From NCBI RefSeq assembly GCF_026230105.1, contig NC_079476.1:1323209-1387208 (forward strand): a DNA stretch of 64,000 nucleotides, in the 5' to 3' direction. Source of the stretch: Diorhabda sublineata. Taxonomy: Eukaryota > Arthropoda > Insecta > Coleoptera > Chrysomelidae. Below the pieces are notes generated by a model. It saw nothing but the letters and a program-made list of their open reading frames with translations. It searched no databases and was not told the origin of the DNA. The first letter of the stretch is position 1. The number at the start of each line of letters is the position of its first letter. Position numbers and translations under genes: made by a program. Below, piece after piece: positions 45,840-57,085 of the stretch.

Positions 45840-46030
45840 AAAGGACGTAGTGAAATCTTTTACAGACTTGAGTTTATTGGAAATTCACGAAATGCGTCCT
45901 AGCTGAGGCCTATTGAACGTTTTTGTCAAAATTTGAAACGAAATGTATATCCTGAAGCAATATGAAGAAACAAAAAAGATAATTTTCAGCAAACTCCTGC
46001 AGATGCGAGATTCAGTGTTCAATAATTTGA
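45840..46030 (+). pseudogene. Possible Tc1/mariner-type C-terminal scrap
   Basis: After a stop, the sequence reads LRPIERFCQNLKRNVYPEAI. This resembles the (R)PIExFWxxLKxxVY block around the third acidic residue (Glu) of DDE transposases of the IS630/Tc1 type. The preceding helix-turn-helix-like text at 45.4 kb could belong to the same element. Evidence is limited to this motif. Confidence 0.35.
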
Positions 46031-46034
46031 GGAA

Positions 46035-47525
46035 TTGAAAAAAACAATAGGAAAACCAGCTGATTTGGTGCTGATTTAGTTTTATGAAAACTGTGAAATT
46101 ATAATGTAGTAGCCATTGTTTCATAAAGTGAAATAAACTAACCATTATTATCAAAATACTGAAGAGAAACCAGGTTGGACGGATATAAAGATTTCTGTTG
46201 AATTTGAATAAGTGATATCTCAGAAAACTGGACATGTTTAGCCGTAAAAGAGATTAATTATTTGTGAGAATTGAAAAAAGGCTTTTAAACTAAATTACAT
46301 TGTTCAATAACATGTTTTATTTTGTCTTCTTTGTTCAATTCAGCCTCCTCGTCTTCTTTCGCTGAACATTTCTTTGTTAAATATTATTCACAACATCTAG
46401 ATCATTCACCAAATGTCCACTCCAAGTAATCAACACCTAGAAATAGCACTTGTTAATACACCTGCTATTTTGAATAAATATCTTGAAAATCCCACGGGGT
46501 TATGCCAAAAGACGTAAGCATGAAATTATCTTAATAAAAGCTAAGTGCCCTATGGTAGCTTCAGACACTACACACTCCATATTCCAATTTTAAAAATTCC
46601 TCTCCTACAACAAATATATCACTTTGATTTTGGTACCCTCATTTTCAATCAACTTACGAGGTTTTTATTGTAATTATTGTTAATTCTAAACAATATTATA
46701 ACTGAAATTGCTAGAACTTCTCTACAGAGTATCCTAGATTAAGTAAAATATCGAAAATTACGTTTTTGGAGGTTAGAAATTTTTGTTACTATCAAGAAAT
46801 TGAAATGGAAAACTTAACTGTCATATGTATGGTTATTAAACGACTAGACTGATGGTACATGGACAAAATCCGTATACATCAAACACCAAGAAGTGCCTCT
46901 TTCTATTCTAAACAAATCTGTATAGCCGTTTAATTCACTAGTATTAGATTATGTAATAATAAAAGCAAGGATTTATTGGAAAAGTTCGTGTAAAACTAAA
47001 GAGAAACTACAACTATTAATTATAATTTACATATAATTTATAATTATATGGCAGTTTTCAAGATTGTGAAATAGACGTTCTAGATGATTTTCCATATCAA
47101 AAATTGATGGAAATATGTTACCTTCAATCAAGTAATCGATTTATCTCTGAAATTATAAGAATTGACGAAAATTGAGATTAAGAATTGTGATACAGAGATT
47201 GCTACTTAAGTCTACTGATCAACTCGCTTCGACTTTTGGTGATGAAGCTGATTTTACGAATTCAATGGTGGTCACTTTAGGTAAACATCGTTTCTGTGTC
47301 TAAACTGATATTTCTAGATTGTCGTTCGATTAGAGCAACGTAGAACGGTTCAAAGAACAACGTTTTCTAACAGTCAAATCATCGAATTGGTGAGTCATCT
47401 ACCGTAAAGTCCTTCTTCATCATTTAATGATTTCTTCTTTTTCTTGAAGATCAAAAATAAATTGTGGGGTCAACGGTTTTCTACACTTGAAGAAATGGTT
47501 TGTGCGTTAAGATGACAGAGGTACT
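46035..47525. other. AT-rich stretch, no gene seen
   Basis: No supported feature was found. Confidence 0.4.
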
Positions 47526-47530
47526 TCAAT

Positions 47531-47625
47531 CGGAATGGAAAAAATGCTTCGACAATTGATTCAAACGTATGGAAACGTTTATTAACCTTAATAGAGAATA
47601 TTTTGAGAAACAAGAAAGCCATAGA
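47531..47625 (+). pseudogene. Mariner transposase C-terminal scrap
   Basis: The text reads WKKCFDN*FKRMETFINLNR followed by EYFEKQ, matching the F..WF.RM..CI.L.GEYFEK end of mariner transposases. At the base level it is close to 5875-5950 (cttcgacaattg(g/a)ttcaaacgtatg and agagaatattttgag), so both belong to one family. Confidence 0.65.
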
Positions 47626-47629
47626 ATGT

Positions 47630-49215
47630 ATATACTGATATTTTGACTGCTAGCGTCAATCACTAAGCAAGCGTTCTGAAAAAGGTGACAGAAAAAATAT
47701 TTTACAGTATCAGACTCGTCCTTTAATAATCATACCTCGTATTACTATCAATCAATACCTATAATTTCAATCGATAATGAGATATGTTTAATTTTTCCCA
47801 GCTAACAAGTTTGAGTTTATTTTTTTGTATATTTGTATCAAACGTAATGATCGTTAGATATCTATTATTGACATAAACGTAATTTGATGGAACTTGTTGG
47901 AAGTTTCACCGTTATAATAGATCTATCAGTATATTAAACTTCGAAGGAAGTCGAACAACAGAATTTCGATAATAAATGCCCTTGTTGCAAGAGCACTCGC
48001 TTGAAATTATTCTAATACTGGCCACTCCGCTTTAACCTCTATTATCAAACTTTGGAGATGACCGCATGATGCTTCCTCAACTGTAAAATGTTATTTCGAG
48101 TCCTTAAATAGTTTCTACCTAGTTTAGAGAACATTTTGGTAGTGAGAAACCGTTTACGTCGACACATTTTCAATTAAACATTTTAACAAATTGTGCTTGC
48201 ATTCTATTAAATTTGATTTACATGTGAATTACGTTACTGAACTTCGAGAAGGCGAAAGAATTATAAGCTGAGAACCGTCCATTTAATACTTCAAATTTCC
48301 GAAATATCCTACTGACTGCGCCAATTTGTTACGTTAAGAATCGTTTATTTAATACTTTGACAAACAGAAAAAACTGTTATTATAAGTTTTACAATGCACC
48401 GCATTGGTATTATGCAATATAGCTTTAAGAGAGAACTTTAGGGTTGGACTAGAGTTCGGCATGAAAGGAAAATTTTTCAATGGTCTTCTTCACTTGCAGT
48501 TTCCCGTTCGTGTTAATTCTTCTTCCATGTGTAACGAATTTATCTTCTAAGCTGTCATTTTTTCTTCTTGAATAGCACCCATGAATCCAAATCCACAGGT
48601 TAACATTATCTAAGGTAAAATTTTTTGTATGAATATTTAATTTCGATAAATCGATGTTGTTATGTTTTGATTATTAGATAAGTCTTTTATAGCTTCATCA
48701 TATCATACTGCATCTTCTTGATCTAAATTACCAGTTAAAAATTTTATTGCTGAGCCAATTCTGTCAAATTATATACATATATATAAATGAAAGTTTGTTT
48801 AAATAGTGAAAGAAAATTAATTGCTAGATGAAACGGTTCATTTTTGTAATTAAAATCTCTTATATATTGACACACATTTTCTCCTACATTTGGAAGTTTA
48901 GTGAATTGGTTCGGTTTCCATTTCACTCAAATATACATGGATTAGAGTTGTGTCCATTTTAAGTTCTTATATTCTGTTTGTATTCCAATTAGAATACCAA
49001 TGCGACTACTAATATTTAATTTAACCATCCCTTCGCATATAGGTATGTCCTAATTTTGGTAAGGTATGTTGACATACTGTAATTACACAGTAGTCTATAG
49101 AAATCAATGATAGAGTGCCTTCTCCTCTATTTAGAACCACTTATTGATTTAATAACTTTCCTCTAGTTACGAAATAAGTTAATAGAACTTCCTAACCTTA
49201 AAAAAAAATCAAAAG
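47630..49215. other. AT-rich stretch, no gene seen
   Basis: No supported feature was found. Confidence 0.4.
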
Positions 49216-49224
49216 TACACGGGG

Positions 49225-49490
49225 GAGCAATTCAAACTTTCATTTATTAATTTTGGCAATTGCAATAACGGATGTGTCTGCTGGTGTATTGTCTTGTTGA
49301 AACAACACTTTCTTCTTAACCAAATGCGGCCATTTTTGCTTGATTTCTTCATTGAATCGTTACAATAAGTGCGAATAATACTCGCCGATGATAGTTTTTG
49401 ATTTTACAAGATAATCAATGGAAATAATTCCAAGCAAATCTCAAAAAACCTTCGCCTGGGAACAAAATGTTTTACAACAACAATCAATGG
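49225..49490 (-). pseudogene. Mariner transposase middle fragment with intact second Asp
   Basis: The minus strand reads GIISIDYLVKSKTIIGEYYS, then RFNEEIKQKWPHLVKKKVLF and QQDNTPADTSVIAIAKINK. FELLP closes it. Unlike the copies at 28.4 and 31.8 kb, the QDN block with the second catalytic Asp is kept. The fragment ends at the same LLP point. The first Asp and the N-terminus are missing. Confidence 0.7.
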
Positions 49491-49677
49491 AAACCTCTTC
49501 AGTTATTTCTGCTAAAACAACAATTTTTAATTAAATAACTGAACCTATTTCTCTTTTTAGTGGTTGTTTTTCAACATGTCTTTACATATTGAGGAAAATG
49601 TAGATGTTATTGAATCTATAGTTGTCAAATACTCTGTATAAATTTATTTAGTTTCTTATTTCTTATATCTCTGATAT

Positions 49678-51643
49678 ATTAATGCATCTAAATGTGCTTG
49701 ATTTTAGGTCTCTTCTGTTTTAAAATTAATTTAGATAAAGACTTTCTTCCAAAAATTATTGCAAAAACTAAATTCAAAACAAAAGAGATCTAAAAACAAG
49801 GAGATTTAGAAACATTAACATATCAAAAGGTCTAAGAAATAAGAAAATATTTTGATAACGACTGAAAGAAAAATAGAAACGTCAAATTTTATCTTTCTTC
49901 CAAAAATTATTGGAAAAACTAAAATTAAAACAAAAGAGATCTAAAATCAAGTAGATTTCGCAATATAAACATATCAAAAGGTCTAAGAAATAAGAAAATA
50001 TTTTGATAACGACTGAAAGAAAAATAGAAACGTCAAATTTTATCTTTCTTCCAAAAATTATTGGAAAAAACTAAATTCAAAACAGAAGAAACCTAAAATC
50101 AAGAATATTCAGTAACATAAACCTATGAAAAGGTCTAAGAAATAAGAAAATATTTTGATAAAGACTGAAAGAAAAATAGAAACGTCAAATTTTATCTTTC
50201 TTCCAAAAATTATTGGAAAAAATAAAATTAAAACAAAAGAGATCTAAAATCAAGTAGATTTCGCAATATAAACATATCAAAAGGTCTATGAAATAAGAAA
50301 ATATTTTGATAACGACTGAAAGAAAAATAGAAACGTCAAATTTTATCTTTCTTCCAAAAATAATTGAAAAAAACTAAATTTAAAGCAGAAGAAACCTAAA
50401 ATCAAGAATATTCAGTAACATAAACCTATGAAAAGGTCTAAGAAATAAGAAAATATTTTGATAAAGACTGAAAGAAAAATAGAAACGTCAAATTTTATCT
50501 TTCTTCCAAAAATTATTGGAAAAAATAAAATTAAAACAAAAGAGATCTAAAATCAAGTAGATTTCGCAATATAAACATATCAAAAGGTCTAAGAAATAAG
50601 AAAATATTTTGATAACGACTGAAAGAAAAATAGAAACGTCAAATTTTACCTTTCTTCCAAAAATTAATAAAAAAAAAACTAAATTCAAAACGGAAGAGAC
50701 CTAAAATCAAGAACATCTAAAAACATAAACAAAATCAAAAGGTCTAAGAAATAAGAAAATATTTTGATAACGACTGAAAGAAAAATAGAAACGTCAAATT
50801 TTATCTTTCTTCCAAAAATTAATAAAAAAAACTAAATTCAAAACGGAAGAGACCTAAAATCAAGAACATCTAAAAACATAAACAAAATCAAAAGGTCTAA
50901 GAAATAAGAAAATATTTTGATAAAGACTGAAAGAAAAATAGAAACGTCAAATTTTATCTTTCTTCCAAAAATTATTGGAAAAAATAAAATTAAAACAAAA
51001 GAGATCTAAAATCAAGTAGATTTCGCAATATAAACATATCAAAAGGTCTAAGAAATAAGAAAATATTTGGATAAAGACTAAAAGGAAAGTCGAAACGTCA
51101 AATTTTATCTTTCTTCCAAAAATAATTGAAAAAAACTAAATTTAAAGCAGAAGAAACCTAAAATCAAGAATATTCAGTAACATAAACCTATGAAAAGGTC
51201 TAAGAAATAAGAAAATATTTTGATAAAGACTGAAAGAAAAATAGAAACGTTAAATTTTATCTTTCTTCCAAAAATTATTGGAAAAAATAAAATTAAAACA
51301 AAAGAGATCTAAAATCAAGTAGATTTCGCAATATAAACATATCAAAAGGTCTAAGAAATAAGAAAATATTTTGATAACGACTGAAAGAAAAATAGAAACG
51401 TCAAATTTTATCTTTCTTCCAAAAATTAATAAAAAAAACTAAATTCAAAACGGAAGGGACCTAAAATCAAGAACATCTAAAAACATAAACAAAATCAAAA
51501 GGTCTAAGAAATAAGAAAATATTTTGATAACGACTGAACGAAAAGTCGAAACGTCAAATTTTATCTTTCTTCCAAAAATTATTGGAAAAAACTAAATTTA
51601 AAACAGAAGAGACCTAAAATTGAGAACATTTAGATGCATTAAT
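49678..51643. mobile_element. Inverted-terminal-repeat unit filled with a ~152-bp tandem array
   Basis: The outer ends are inverted repeats of about 50 bases. The left begins attaatgcatctaaatg and continues with gattttaggtctcttctg; the right ends catttagatgcattaat, preceded by cagaagagacctaaaat. Inside are about twelve direct units of 151-155 bases; gtcaaattttatctttcttc recurs at about 49881, 50032, 50184, 50335, 50487, 50638, 50793, 50946, 51097, 51249, 51400 and 51553. Each unit contains a copy of the right-end motif (a(g)agacctaaaatcaagaa), so the array appears to have grown from the terminal repeat. The flanks tctctgatat (49668-49677) and tctctgtatt (51644-51653) share six bases and could be an eroded target duplication. 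No protein is encoded. Confidence 0.85.
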
Positions 51644-51879
51644 TCTCTGTATTTTGTCTGTCTTTCGAATAGTGGAATCACAAGATTTTTTAGAAAACAT
51701 AACTTTTCACACGTTTGGGCAAATTTGAACTCAATTTGCTTCCAAATCAAAAAGTAGGATTAATTTGAAATTTTGCCCACCTCTAACGACCGAAGGGAAC
51801 ACTAAAATTTCTTAAAATCATCCTTGCCAGGACACCAGGATAGGATGTAAAGAAATTCATGAACCAGGATGTCGTAGTC

Positions 51880-52300
51880 AATCTCACGGAGTTTTTAAAT
51901 TCACTGGAATTCCTGGATTACCACCTCACAACTTGCAGTTAAAAGTATTATCAGTTGTCATTAAGCTGCTTAACATTAATCAACTGTGCAATGTAACAAG
52001 ATAAGACAAGAAGAAGGTGATGAATAATGTCATTGAGGCAACAAACATAAAACAAAAATAAAAAGAAGAGGATTTCCTATACCGTATGATTCACGGATTT
52101 ACCGTTGGATTTTAAACGTTTTCAATTTCCGGTACGTCTGGCCATTGCGATGACAATAAATAAATCGCAAGGCCAATCCCTGTTTCGCGCATGGAGAATT
52201 ATACATCGCGCGTCGGAAAACTACCAAATTTATTTGTTTATTTACGCACTACAAAACAAAACAAAAAATATAGTTCATCAAAAAGCTTCAAATTAACAGA
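51880..52300 (+). pseudogene. Helitron helicase C-terminal fragment
   Basis: The remnants read HGVFKFTGIPGLPPHNLQLK, then MNNVIEATN, then DFKRFQFPVRLAIAMTINKS and QGQSL. These are the SxSxxxxSGLPPHxLxLK and FPxRLAFAMTINKSQGQSL blocks at the C-terminus of the PIF1-like helicase of Helitron Rep-Hel proteins. The following VCGxDLxxPCFSHGQLYVACSR segment is missing, and the text resumes as SRVGKLPNLFVY and KTKNIVHQK. Stops and frame changes are present. No Helitron end could be recognised next to it. Confidence 0.75.
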
Positions 52301-52304
52301 TTGT

Positions 52305-53545
52305 GTCATGACTGCGTGTGTCTGTAAATTTTTTTATTTGTGTTTCAATAAAAATATGATTGCTTTGGATTGTTTTAATTTTATTTCGTACTAAAGTTTA
52401 CGTCTTTTATTTATCGATTGAGGCAGTCTTCCGGGTCAGTTATTTCCGTATAATAATTTCCCCGACATTATACCATCTAACTAATAACGAATGTTATGTG
52501 AGCAATTAAATTTTCATCATTCATTTCCAGTTTGATACAAACAATAAAATAAATATCTCTCTCTACACCATGTACTCACATTCATGTCGGAACCGTCAGA
52601 TATTACACACAATCTCTACACACAAGTGGATCATAATTATTATTCTACAAAATTAGTTTCGTCTCCAGTAAGTATTCATTCAAAAGTTTTCTCATTTAAT
52701 ATTAGTTTAGGTACAACAAAAACGAATTTGAACTAAGAGCAAATTGAATTATTTTAGCGTTTTAAATTTAATTAAAAACCTCCTTCGAGCTCAGCCACTG
52801 TTACCTTTCCCATGAATGGAATTAGTTGTGCCAATTGCACCCGATGAGAAGGTTTTAATCCACACCAGAAATACTAACGGAAACTACAACTTAGTACCAT
52901 CTAACAGCTATTGTTTCAATTTCTACTTCAAACAAACGTCAAGTATAAATTAAATAAACTTTGAGCAACAATAGCAATATGTTCATGAGAAACACAACTG
53001 TAAATAATTTTGTTTGACCAAACAAAAGGGTAGAATGAGATTTGAGCTCTCTGTTTTCATAGTTATCTTATAATTTATTCATAAGTTCTCCATTATATCT
53101 ACTTTGTGAAAAAGAAAACGATTCACAACACTGTATACAAGATACTGAATGTTCTGGATGCCCAGTAGAAGACTTCACGGTGTCTACCGTTATAAAATAA
53201 AATATGTGAGACATTGTTTAAACCATAGTGGTTCATTGAGTAATGGTTTTAATTTTGAATGATCAGTTGGCAAGATGTGTATCGCATTTCCGCACAATCT
53301 ATTACAAACGCATTCGTACGAAAACTTTGCTGTTATCCTATTCTATATTCTGGAAATTCCATGCTATTTCGTAGCCATAAACTAAGCTTAAATCCATCAC
53401 AATAAACCAGAGACCAAACAGCATTTAAAACATTGGATTTCTCGTGGTGAATCTGCATCAAAGAAGAACCAGGTCACGATGACTGTTTTTTTGGAATGTA
53501 CTCACCCGGGGACGGACTAACGCAGCGTAATTCCTTCGGAGGTAG
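52305..53545. other. Unassigned stretch, no gene seen
   Basis: No supported feature was found between the Helitron fragment and the RTE fragment. Confidence 0.4.
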
Positions 53546-53549
53546 AAAG

Positions 53550-54660
53550 TAAAGTTAGAGAAGCAAATAGAAGACATATCAGAAGCTAGAACTTTAGAGA
53601 AATCTACACTAAATCGAATACGGTACACAGTAATGACCGAGAGCTGTTAGTGGAAACGGGGAACAAAGCCGTGTATTTTGATGATTTGCTCAATCTCGAA
53701 AGATAGAGTGACAAGGAGAGCAGCGGCAAATCTCCACGTAAGACCGTGCCTACCAGAAAAGAGGTAGAGTACATCATCAAAGCAATGAAGAACCACAATT
53801 CCCCAGGTGAAGTTTCCATATCGGCAGAACTTCTTAGGTACGGAGGAGAACAACATAATGCAAGGATCCGTGAACTCATCAGGAAATTGTGGAAAGAGGA
53901 GTCCATGTCAGAAGAATGGAGCACAGCACTCATGTATCCTATTTACAAAAAGGATTCTAAACTAAACTACACCAATTACAGAGGCATCAACTCTTTATAC
54001 GTCATCGGCAAGCTTACGACAGCGTAGAAAAAGCTACCTTCATGCAACGCTGAGTATACTTGGTGTCCAAGACAAGCTAATACTCAACTACTTAATCGAC
54101 TAAGACAGAAGCCTACGCGGACAAAGTTGACTTCAAATACCTGATATCTCTCATAAGTGAAAATAACGAAACACTAGAGATATAGAAGAAAGTGAAAGCT
54201 GAAAACGAGGTGCATTACAGTGCCCAGAAGATGCTGAAATACCTCCTACTCAGCAGGTGTACAAAAGATCTACCGTACAGTATTTTGACCAATTGTCATG
54301 TATGCTTCTGAATTCTGAGTAATGACTGATGGAGACGAAGTGGACTCAACCAAGACCAAGGAGAATGTCGCATCCGTACTGAGACTTGTATGGAGAGTCC
54401 ATTAGTGCGAAACTAAGATGACTTGGTCATTTCGAACCGATGCCGGAGGGTCGAAGAGTCAAACTTGCATATCGACAAAAGCCGGAAAACTGCAAACTGC
54501 AAGGACGACCACACATAAGATAACTAGACGATCTAAAAGAACTAGGCGTCCGAAAGTGGCAAAGAAAGTGCGATATCGAAAAGAATGGATGACAGTTATC
54601 CGAGAGCCTTCAATGTGTTACTCATGACTAAGTCATTGAGAACACTCTTCTAAGTTTGTT
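53550..54660 (+). pseudogene. RTE-like LINE ORF2, decayed, with reverse transcriptase core deleted
   Basis: An open part (53746-54027) reads MPTRKEVEYIIKAMKNHNSP, then ISAELLRYGGEQ, IRKLWKEESMSEEWSTALMY, and PIYKKDSKLNYTNYRGINSL. This is the N-terminal RT block of RTE-type ORF2. The catalytic palm is largely gone. Downstream, FKYLISLISENNETLEI and KMLKYLLLSR, then AKLRWLGHFEPMPEGRRVK, GRPHIR, LKELGVRKWQRK and EKNGWQ-like text give the C-terminal end in correct order. Stops, including the one after KLTTA (about 54025), and deletions are numerous. A 109-codon minus-strand frame over the same DNA is only its shadow. Confidence 0.8.
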
Positions 54661-54664
54661 AATA

Positions 54665-55077
54665 ATACTTTTGCTCATGTTACTCAGCTACAAATCTAAC
54701 TGAAAGCTAGAATTTTGTACCAAACAACTATCCATATTATCGTCGTCATGGTTTGTACTTGTGCAATTTGTTCAGTACTTAGATAAGATAAAGCAAGCGT
54801 CTGTTTCATTCATAATTTTGAACTTATTACAATGTATCTAATTAAGTGAGTGAACCGACAGAGTAGAAGAGAAAGGAGCGAGCCTCGAGGCCACGGACAT
54901 GACTATTTCTTTTTGCAGTCTTGGACTTGCTCAACATCATTTTTTTATTTAAATATCCGCGTATATCAAATCATCGTCATGTGCATATATATGACGGTTA
55001 CGAATTATTCGTGAAATGCCAACTATCTAAACTTCGTAATTATTAATTTTACCAACAATTTCTATCGCCTTAGAATA
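54665..55077. other. Unassigned stretch, no gene seen
   Basis: No supported feature was found upstream of the Helitron end. Confidence 0.4.
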
Positions 55078-56043
55078 TCTTTATATATATAAATCTTCGG
55101 TGCAAGTATTGACAATGAACTCCTCCTAAACGGCTGGACTGATTTGAATGAATTTTTTTCTGTACGTTCAAGTGGATTCGAGAATGGTTTAGATTTACAA
55201 ATAATTCCAGCAGATGGCGCCGCAGTCAGTATCTACGTTATTTATCTGTACCATTACGCTAAACTGTTGAATCGACTTGAATGAATTTTGATGTATGCAT
55301 TTATGCATTCATTTCATTCATTTTGTGTATGTATTTTGTGTTTTGATATTTCAGATGTCGGATTTCACTGAATTTTAAGTGTATTATATCCACATATAAA
55401 TTACTTACATAGAAGAGCGCCACGTCTTCGTGGACGAGGAGGAAATAGATCGGCAGAACACAATGAAAATGTAAGAAACCAGTCAAGAGCAACGCAACGA
55501 ATACATTCGAGCTAAAGTTAAGTTATCCAAAACAATCTTCTTCACAGCGGCGCTTCATCATCAATTACTTATTTATTATTATGAACTCTAACCTCTTTAA
55601 CTTATCTTGCTATAAATTTTGATTATGTTTAGTCTGTAAGCTTTATAATTTCCACTTCAACCCCATTGAAGTAACGTCTCAATCTAAATTGTCTTTACGT
55701 AAAATTCGCAAATTCAATTCGTACTTTCAAATGACGTCATTTGGAACAACAAAAATTATACAGAATGAGGATGGTTGAATGGTAAATTTGAGGATTTTTT
55801 TATTCCACGAATCCTAATGATCCCTTCAGATTCGCCCATTCCATTCAGACGTCTGCAATTTCCAATTCGCTTGGTATTTGTCATTACTATTAATAAGTCA
55901 AATGATCAAAAAATGAGTTTTTGTGAGGTGGATCTAGAAAATCAGGTCTTTTTACAAGACCAGTTGTGGCGAGTTCTCGTGTTGGAAGTTTATTCATTCA
56001 GAAATTGACTAAAAATATTGTTCATCAATTCGCATTAAGATAA
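55078..56043 (+). mobile_element. Internally deleted Helitron with Rep-Hel N- and C-terminal remnants
   Basis: The 5' end reads TCTTTATATATATAAATC after an A at 55077, as Helitrons do. It is followed by a leader block (cctcctaaacggctggactg, caagtggattcgagaatggt, gatggcgcc) that I recognise from insect Helitrons. An Arg-rich N-terminal segment (PRLRGRGGNRSAEHNENVRN) lies near 55415-55475. Most of Rep-helicase is deleted. The helicase C-terminus is readable at 55775-56043: FFIPRILMIPSDSPIPFRRL, QFPIRLVFVITINKS, VDLENQVF, and KNIVHQFALR with TAA at 56041-56043. The usual 3' hairpin and CTRR end do not follow, because an inverted Helitron begins three bases later. Confidence 0.75.
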
Positions 56044-56045
56044 AA

Positions 56046-57085
56046 CTATCTTTTACTCGCGGCTTCGCTCGCATCGAATCCATTAAATAAGTATCAGAAA
56101 TCATTATAATAGAAAAGAACGAACTCTGTAGCTATATTAGAACCTCAGATATAGATCTTTGAATGTAGAAAAATTGCCAATAACCTACAAAAATTCCACA
56201 TTGAATGTGCGCGCTTAGCTCCTCTCCGACTCAACCGATTTAAGTGTTCAAAAACTCAAAAGATAGAAGGTATTTCAGCGAGTGTTCTTAAATCAAATTG
56301 AGCTCTGTAGCTATATTAGAATCTGAAATATATATCTTTGAATGTGGAAAAATTGCCAAAAACCTATAAAAATCCATAACTCCACATTGAATGTTCGCGC
56401 TTAGCTCCTCTCCAACTCAACCGATTTAAGTGTTCAAAAACTCAAAAGAAAGAAAGTGTTTCAGCGAGTGTTCTTAAACTAAAACGAACTCTGTAGCTAT
56501 ATCAGAACCTGAGATATAGATCTTTGAATGTGGAAAAATTGCCAAAAACCTACAAAAATCCATAACTCCACATTGAATGTCTGCGCCTAGCTCCTCTCCG
56601 ACTCAACCGATTTAAGTGTTCAAAAACTCAAAAGATAGAAAGTATTTCAGCAAGTGTTCTTAAATCAAATTGAGCTCTGTAGCTATCTTGGAACCTGAGA
56701 TATGGATCTTTGAATGTAGAAAAATTGCCAAAAACCTACAAAAATCCATAACTCCACATTGAATGTCCACGCCTAGCTCCTCTCCGACTCAACCGATTTA
56801 AGTGTTCAAAAACTCAAAAGAAAGAGGGTGTTTCAGCGAGTGGTCTTAAATCAAAAAGAAGTCTCTATCTTGAATAGAACCTGAGATATTGAGGATAGAA
56901 CGTGTGTATGTGGAAAACTCCCTTAAGTAATGTACATGGGGAAATCGCATTTGAGTGTAACTTGAGAATGGTGAAAATTAGATGAAATCCGATGGTTGAT
57001 GGCTGATCTGTGCATCAATACCTTTCATTGAAAAAAAAATTGACGGACTCGGAATGGAAATCATCAATTTTTTTAATATATAAGA
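56046..57085 (-). mobile_element. Non-autonomous Helitron, inverted, with four internal tandem units
   Basis: On the minus strand it starts TCTTATATATTAAAAAAATT at 57085 (after A) and runs to gcgagcgaagccgcgag...ATAG followed by T at 56046. It matches the plus-strand Helitron at 16035-16711 over its whole length, including tcaatacctttcattg-type text near the 5' end. The interior carries about four direct units of roughly 180-187 bases (the gagatat(a/g)gatctttgaatg motif at about 56149, 56328, 56515 and 56700), compared with about two in the 16-kb copy. The terminal base pattern ATAG instead of CTAG suggests a decayed 3' end. Confidence 0.8.

Noticed and set aside
45545..45841. 98-codon minus-strand frame
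   Set aside because: The plus strand of the same DNA looks more protein-like and the minus-strand peptide has no motif.
49735..51620. Regular repeats resembling a CRISPR array
   Set aside because: Whole ~152-base units repeat without unique spacers, the context is insect DNA, and the units lie between transposon-like inverted ends.
53604..53933. A 109-codon minus-strand frame
   Set aside because: It lies opposite the plus-strand RTE ORF2 remnant with clear RT motifs, so it is a shadow frame.
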